This document shows, one piece after another, positions 52,001 through 61,000 of a stretch of 64,000 nucleotides of DNA. Both the position numbers and the translations under genes were made by a program. The notes under the pieces were generated by a model that did no database searches, was not told where the DNA came from, and saw only the letters and a list, made by a program, of their open reading frames with translations. Origin of the DNA: Cymodocea nodosa (taxonomy: Eukaryota; Streptophyta; Magnoliopsida; Alismatales; Cymodoceaceae); NCBI GenBank assembly GCA_036874045.1, contig CM072335.1:23443501-23507500 (forward strand). The letters are read 5' to 3'. Numbering within the stretch: the first letter of the stretch is position 1; each line of letters begins with the position of its first letter.

Positions 52001-55000
52001 AACGAGAGAATTTTGTTTATAGAAATGCTTCTAACAGCGTCAACATACAATAGAAGTTGCTTCACCAAAATTACTGGATATTTTCTTTCAATAAAAAATT
52101 ACCGGATATTGCTGATGCCCTGCAAGTGATAGCTCGTGAGAATTATCAATTGCTTCAATAAATCTTTCAAACTCAGCTACCAGTGACTGGTCATCCAACA
52201 AAATGGGAAACATCAACACCTGTGCATAGCCAAAAAAATAATCAGCAATCTGGGAAAATTATGGATGCAAAAAATCATTATTGCTGATACATGTTTATAT
52301 ATGTTTTCCAGTAAATTGTGTTGCATCATATATATAAAGGAAATTGACAACATAAGAATGTAGTATAGTTCATGATAATTATCAATTGATTCAATAAATC
52401 TTTCATACTCGGTAATACCAAGAACTGCAGTAAAAAATTAGTAAATTGTTTAATTAAGCGTCCTAATTTATTGAAATAGGTAACAGTGCTTATCAATTAA
52501 AAAGGGAGTTCACATAACTTGCTAAAGATCTGCCACCATAACATTGGCAGCACAACTTCTCACAGAAGCAATATGTACATCCCTAAAGAAGAGACAGCAA
52601 TCCCAGAAGAGCTTTCTGGTGTGTCAAACATGTAGTTTTTTGTATTTTGGTGGTTGTAATCTCTTATTTTGCTTAACTTTATCCTAAACATGTTATGTCA
52701 CAGTTGGGATGTACTCAGTAGCCTTTAATAAATTATCATTTTCAAAAAAACTTGATAAAGATCTGGCTTTTCTACATGGGGATCAATTTCAATATGTATC
52801 AAACAAAAAATTTTATTCACTAGCAATGTTGTAAAACATGGAAAACGGACATTATAAAAAGTGAAGAAAATAATAATAATATGGACATTTAAATGTGAAT
52901 TTTTGAAAAATGGTATAAGTTAAAAATAATTTTTTTAAATACATTTAAAAATATACAAATATTAATTGCATATGAATTTATGATGTAGCAACAACCAAAA
53001 TAATAAAAACAAGAAACCATGTCCATAATAGTAGCATAACAAGAGAAGTTTGAACTTTAAAATACAATCCGAAAGTCACAAAGTTCAAATTCCAAATCAT
53101 CGAGAATCTTCATCAAAATCATGACACGCCTCCCTCAGTATCATCCTCTGATGGGAAAGGCTCTTCATCAATATGAGATACAATCAGTGCTTTTGAATTA
53201 GAAGCTGATGCATTTGACTTGTTGCTTCTTCTAGACTCCAAAGCATCCACAACTCCAAGTCTCTCCAATTATCCCCCATGTAAACCCAGATCTTACAAAG
53301 ACCTCTTCATCATTTAGATCAATGCCATGCATACATTCACACACATGTTCATCCTCTAATGCAATCAAGAGGTCCACATCATTGAATTATCTTTCTTTGA
53401 GATCTCTCAGTTTTGAATCAAATTAAACATAAACTAGATCATTCAATTTCATTGGTCCTTGTCTGTTCCTTTTCATATGGATCTGAAATTTGAAAATGGA
53501 ATTATTATACTCAAAAATTGACAACTTATAACTTTCAAAATCTCATTTTTAACCACCTATAAAAAAATTTCACATACCATCTTAAATGCACTCCATTTGT
53601 GTTTACTACCTCAAGATTCACAAGTAAAATTCAAAATCCTAAGCACATATTTTGTAAGTTGGGTGTTCGAGTCCCATGATTCTCCCACCATACAACTATA
53701 ATTGAAGAAAAAAATATAATTAGTTTAAACATGAAATTCAAATAGAATGCTACATGGCATAATTTTAAATAAACTACATATTAGACTAGTAGATTCACCA
53801 CTAGCCAATATCCAATTTACGAGATAATCTTTTCCTTCTAGTGATATTCTTTCAAAATGGTCCTCCTTTCTTATACAACATTCATAGCACAATCATGTAT
53901 AATCATTCTCAAATGCCTTCCCTCACAAATGCCATGTCTTGTTTTATGTCATTGTCATAAAAATAATATGGATTGAAAGCACCTTTCTGCATGCAAAAGA
54001 TGATGCAGTGTACTATCCCATTTGGCATCAATCATATCCATAAGGCTTGTACAAATTGACATCATCATTAAAAACCTTAGCAATCTCCTCCTTCGAAGTC
54101 AACATTACACAAAAAATGAATCCCATAGCATGTTTCTTGTCACTATCAACAAGTCTTAGCATCTTAACCAAAGGATGAAAGACTTAAGTGCCAATGTTAC
54201 ACCATTCCAAAATTATCCACTAAGAAAACTAGATCTGTAGATGTTACCTTAACCCCTTATAGCTTGCTTTGACCAGTCCATATTGGACCATTAGTCTAAA
54301 GTAAACATCAATCTCAATTTCTCCTCTTTCTTCAACAAACTTTGCAAGCTATGAAAGCATGTGGCAAACCAAGTAATGCCAAGTCTCACCAAATCTTTGC
54401 TTCTTGTGCATTCTCATATCAAATTCAATGTGCTGTAATGACTATATATGAACACGATTAAGACCCTTGCTCTAGCAAAAGTGCTCGTAATCCTATTCAT
54501 AATGTCAATCCCTTCAAGCATTCAATCAATGCAATGTGCTGCATAATGACTCCAAAAAATATGTGGCCTATTCTTCAACAAATATGAAGCTGCTAAATTT
54601 ACTGAAGCATTGTCTATGACAACTAGCACAACATTGGAAACTCCAATTTCTTCAATGCAATTGTCTAAAAGTTTAAAAATATATTCCACGTTATGTTTCT
54701 CACTTGAAACATCAACTAAAAGAAGAAAACTCGTCCCTTTGGTGACATTCACACACAAATTCATGATGCTTCTCTCCCTCGTCAATCTGTGCATACATCT
54801 GTCATCACTGAAAAACTACTCCCAAGCTTCTTTATATTCTTCCAAAATTACCTGAGTGGTTTCAACAGTCTTTTAATAATGGCTTACAAAGTTCATACAT
54901 TGATGGCAGTCCTGTACCATAATCTCCAATTGCTTCTAACATTACAGTGAAACTTTTTAGTGTAATAGCATGAAAAGGGATACTTGCCTCATATCCATCA

Positions 55001-58000
55001 AGCAATATATTGACAAGTCTTTGCTCTATGTATTTTCTTCGTTGTGCTGTTGATGTCAAGTTACTTGTTTTCTCTCTATCATTTACATCTTCAGCATAAT
55101 CACACCCCATCAATCCAGTGTATTTATCCATTGGTCCTAGAGCATGTGGATTTTTTGAAGTTTTATTGAAGATCTTCACTTTTATGCACAAAATCTATTG
55201 ATTCTTGTCAAATGATCTTCTTTTCTTTACTTGATTTTTTCACTCATGAATGAAATCATCTCGTTCATCACCTCATTTGGAACTTGACCACATTAGGTAC
55301 AATCACCAACCATGTGATCCAAGTGCTCCTTGAAACATGATATGCCACAAGGTTCTTTTCCATAAAAGTTACACTTGAACCACACAGGATTTTTATTATC
55401 TATTGCTTTACAATACTTCCAACCTAGATCAGTTTCTCTAACATTCATAACTAAACTTGAAGGAGTGAAGGCAAAATTAGATGAAGACATCTCAAATCTT
55501 AACTAATTAACAAATAACAATAATCCACTGTTTACAAAAAAAATACTGTTAACTATTAACGCAAAAAAATGATATCAAACAACAAAATAACTTCAAATAA
55601 CCCACTTCTTATTTAGAAATCATCTTGAAATTTGTGAAAAATATTCATCTATAAACAATGTTAAAATAATAGAAATTATCTCAAATAAATAATGTTCAAT
55701 TCGTCCACTAATGAATATTTGGGAGTAAACCAAAGGTGAAAGTCACATGAGAATTCACAACATGATTCACAGAAGGACAAAAAATTGGATACCTAATCCC
55801 TAATTCTAATCAAGTATTCGGATATATGATTTTTCTCTTGGACCCTTTTAACAACCATGTAAGTGATAAAAAGCAATCCATATAGACATAAAATGCACAT
55901 TTATATGGCCATTTATTTTCATTATTTTCTCAACCATTTTTCAAAAATGGTTTGAAGATAAAACCATTTAAATGCCATATAAACTGTTTTTAACAACATT
56001 GTTCACAAGTGGTAAAATTTCACTTACATGTATTAGCATTCATAGATTTTGACAAGAAATATGCAAGTGTTGACAACAGTACCATTTTGGACAACATTTC
56101 CACAAAATCTCCCTTTCAAATTCATGTCAAACAATCTTTCTACTTTTAGGGATCACATGCCAACTGACATACATACTTATCAAGTACCACCTAGGCAACA
56201 TGACCAAAGTTCAAAACCATGAAGCCAAGATGTGGCTGATATTGGTCTAACATGGGTCCCTTTCATTTCTTCTCCCTCTGATTTCTCTCCTCTTTTCCTA
56301 CCATTTTTCTTCATCTATAGAAGCAAAGAACTACTACTGCTTAGTTGGAGCCCAAAACTAGTTGCTAGCACCCCTCTAAAAAGAATAATTGTTCACTTAG
56401 TTGAATAATTGTTACAACCCTTTAAATAGAGTCTACTTAAGGCTACACTATCCTTTACAATAAGATTATAGAAATACTCCTATAATCTCCAGAGATCATT
56501 GTCTAGATTCATTTGTGAACTTCACATCTAATAGTCGCAACACTTCACTTAAACCTCTAATCTAACCAAACACTCCATCAATACGATCAAGCTTTTCTTC
56601 AGTCTAGTCAAACATTCCATCAATATGATTAAACACCTAAAAACACTTAAACCACTAAGCATCTTGTTTGTCTGATCAGATATCACCAAACAAAACAATC
56701 TAATGCGGTCTACATCACTAGCCATTTGATGCACCACTACCAAATACATTGCTCTGAGAACATCCATTGCAACTTTAAAGTTTTCTACTACTTTCAATAT
56801 TTGACTATCAAAGACTGACAAGTTTACTATAACCTCGAACATTCAGTTACTCACACTGAACACTCGATCAAATGCACTCCCAATGAACATTACTATAGTT
56901 GTCAACTCCAACCACCAGTTCAATTGCCTCTTACCTATTATTCAATTGTCACTCCTTCAGTGTAACTAAGACTTCTCTTTGATTCAATCAAAACCTCTCT
57001 TCAATTTAATCAACACTCCTCGATCAAGATCAGATGTTTTTAGTGATTAATTGACTATCTTCACAGCCAATAATCTCTCATTTGAAGACTAACAATTAAG
57101 TTTCCCTCTCATCAAGTATCTTATGTTTGTAACTTTCACAACACATTCATTCCAACAAAATAAACCAACAATTAGCCATTGCACATCCACTTCTAATGAA
57201 CTTTGAAGGTCAATTAAAGTTTTACACAACCTTAGTTTCAAAGTACACTCTCTACAACAACTTACTAGAGTCCTCATTCTAACCTGTTACCTTTTTCACT
57301 TAAAATCACCTTCACCAGCTCTTGAAGCTCTTATTGATAACTTACACTAGGTAAGATCTTCTTCCTCCTTTCTACAATAATAATGACACCTAAATTTTAT
57401 CATTCTTCCTAAAAAAATCTTTTACACCTCCTAACAAACTCTCACTCAACCAAGCCCTTCTCTAACACTCTTCCAAATCTATGCTTTGACCCTTCATTAT
57501 CTAATGATATTAGATAATCTGGTGTACAATGCTTCAGAGATTTTTGCATACCCTTACATCTTATCTTCTTTTATAACTCAAGGAATTTTGTTCATGGATA
57601 TCACCTTACTTCAAGTCCCTTTGAAGTCTTCTTTGTAGCATTACTACTACAATCACCTTCCAACACTCCATCATGAATTTCAATCACCCCTAAAATTCTC
57701 TTGACAGCTTCACTACTACTTTTCATTTTTAGTGTATTCTTGCTAAGCTCTAACACACTCTTTCTAAATACAAGTAGCACACTCTCATTGAACTAGCTTG
57801 TTGGAAACAAATCCACCTATGTGTGCATAAGTGGTGGATCATCTCGACATCCTTCCCCATTAAAATTCTCTCATTTTAATCATTTCACACTTGACAATCA
57901 AAACCTTTAGATCCATACTTATCAAGTAACATCTCTCAGCCTTTAGATTGTCACTTATAGTAAGATTGATGTGCCCACTAATGATACAACCTTAAATCAA

Positions 58001-61000
58001 TGCTTCCAGCCTTCTTTCCTATCCATTTCTTAAGGCCTCAATGGACAAAAGGTTCCCCATTGATCAAGCATAAACCAACATCTAGTCTCATGCTCTTGGC
58101 CCTTTTTTCACCTAGTGCACTTTTCTAGCAACTTTCACTTGTTATGGAACACCAAAATCACCCTTGATCAACTTGATTTTTTGCTTCCCACAAAAAAAAC
58201 TCTCATTCACTGTTGTAACACTCCTCACAATCATCCATCTGCAAACATTTGCAAATAATCTACTTTTTAAAATTGATTCTTCACCTTTAATTTCACTTGT
58301 TGAAGATATCAAGCATATCACTCAGAAAGTAGACTCATACCTTCACCAAGTGTAGTCATCCAAAAAGGTAATATAAAATGGTAAAAGAGAGTTTGTGCAC
58401 GACAAAAAGTGACAAAAGAAACAAAAAGAAAAATAACAGAAAGTTTAGGCAAAATGTAGGGTATTTGTATGCAACAAAAAGTAAAGAAAAGTATGATAAA
58501 CTTTCCATTCCAACTTTCCTGAGAAAAAGTTTTCTTCATATCTTCTTTTCGACTATAAAAGATGTGAAAGAGTTAGAAAGTGATGACTCATCCTCACTAT
58601 ATATTGAACAAAAGTTTTCTTTTAATTTTCTTATGAATTATATGTTATTATCGTAAATTATAAAAATCATATTTTAACATCTTTTATCTTAAAAATCATA
58701 ATTTATCATCATAAATCATAGTTTAACATTTTTTACCATAAAAATCATATTTTATCATCTTTTACCTTCAAAATCACATTTTATGATCATAAATCATAAA
58801 AACCATATTTTATCACCATAAATCATAACAATCATATTTTATGATAAAAATCATATTTTATCATTATAAATCGTAAGAATCATATTTCATCATCTTTTAT
58901 TGTAAAAATTATATTTTATCTATAAATTTGTCATAAGCATTAAACAATTGTATTTTATTAAATCTATATTCAATTACTTTATGTTACATTCTCTATTATG
59001 CACAAATACCCTTACATTCTCTATTATGCACAAATACCTATATTTCTGTTGATTTTCTATTACTTTCATTTTCATCACTTTCTATAATTTACTAAATCTT
59101 TTTTTTATTCTTTTTCATTACTTTCTAGATGCACAAACAAGCCCTAAGTCACTTATAAATTTAATAAGAATTGGTCTCTATGCACTTGTATGCACCAAAC
59201 ACACCTTCCACTTCTTCGACACTCATAATTGTCCTTGTGAAGTTCACTCTCTACTTCTCACACTAATAGTCTTCACCAAATTCTACACTAGGAATTCTTC
59301 CCTATAGTTTTGACACATTTTCCCCTTACTCATGTTTGAATCTTCTCCTCTAAAGTCATTCCAACAATACAGCTACATGCTGCAACTACTTCTCTCCTAT
59401 CTAGTGCTACAAAGAGAGAGTCCACCTTTTTTTTATAGGCAATCACCATAGCTCCTCTAGCTACTCTTCACTATTTGCCCCTAAATAAAGTAACCTATAT
59501 GGTCAAACTAACCAATAGAAATTAAACTTTTTATTAGATCAAGAACATATCTAACACACATCAATTTTCACATACCTTCAACATTAATCTCAATACATGA
59601 TACAAGCATCTCCCTTGTTGGATACCATTATGCAATTGTTACTTAATGACCACTTCTATAGTAAATTCATTTTGTTGATGGAGTAAACAAATGTCCTAAA
59701 GTCCATTACCCAAGACTCAATTTGCTAAACTATCTTCTTACTCGTCTTCATGTGAAGCCTGACACTAGTTACAAAAGTAACCTTTCCTCTCATAGTTTGA
59801 GTACACATAATTTCTACTACTTCAACCTTCCTTAAACTTAGATCTCCAACATAAGTCCTATCTACTCTACTGCTATCTTCCCTTGCTATTCACACTAAAG
59901 GCAAAGGTGGAAGTTTCGTTATTGCTTCTTCTTTTAATATGTTCACTCAAAATTAAGTCATAAATGTTATTTGTCTTCAACTTCTCATGACCTAACAAGT
60001 TGCTAACTTTGGTTACTACACTAAATTAACTCTTAGACAATGATGACAACAATATCAATGTCCTAACCTCATCATCAAATGAGATCTCCAATAAGTCCAA
60101 CTAAGTCAAGATGGTGTTGAACTCATTCACATGGTCTATGATAGAATACTTCTATCATCTTTAAATTAAAGAGACACTTCATCAAGAACATATTATTTGA
60201 AATTGAAAACTTCTCATAAGTATCAGACAATGTCTTCATCAACCCTACCGTTATCTTCTCTTGAATAATGTTAAATGTTACATTCCTTATCAAAGACAAT
60301 CTCACCACACTCAATATCTAACGATACAATTCTCATTCTTCCTATTTCATCCCTTGTGATCTCCTTCCCAAAAGCTATTCATGTAGCCTTCTCTAAAATA
60401 GATAATTCTCTATCTATATCCTCCAAAACCCAAAATCTCTATCAACGAACTTGTCGATCCTAATCTTCTTGTCTTCTCTCATCACTCCCACTCTTTCCTT
60501 TTAATCTAACTCCTCACAAAAATCCTAACTATGCGCACTCCTGTGACAACAATAATCTAACTCTGATACTAGTTATTGAGATTAACACTTTAACAGGGCA
60601 GCATTAGTATCACTTGCATACCAAGTAGCAAAAGCTCTTACTCACATAGATTGAACCAAAGAATAGTGATAGGAGAAATAAAGATCACATACACATCAAC
60701 ATGGAAATATACATAGTTCAGGAACAACCTATGTTTACAATAGTGTTAGCTTTTCACTATAATTATCCTCAATGGTGGCACACACTTTGGAAAAAATATC
60801 ATCTAAACACACAACATTAGATTATAATCCTTTAAATAGGAAACACTTAGGACTATACTACCCTTTACAACAGATTACAAAAATGCCCTTGTAATCTTCA
60901 GAAACCATTGTCTAACTTCCTCTACAAGCTTCACAACTGACGATCAACAACACTTCACTTAAACCTCTAGTCTAATTGAACACTTCATCAATATGACCAA

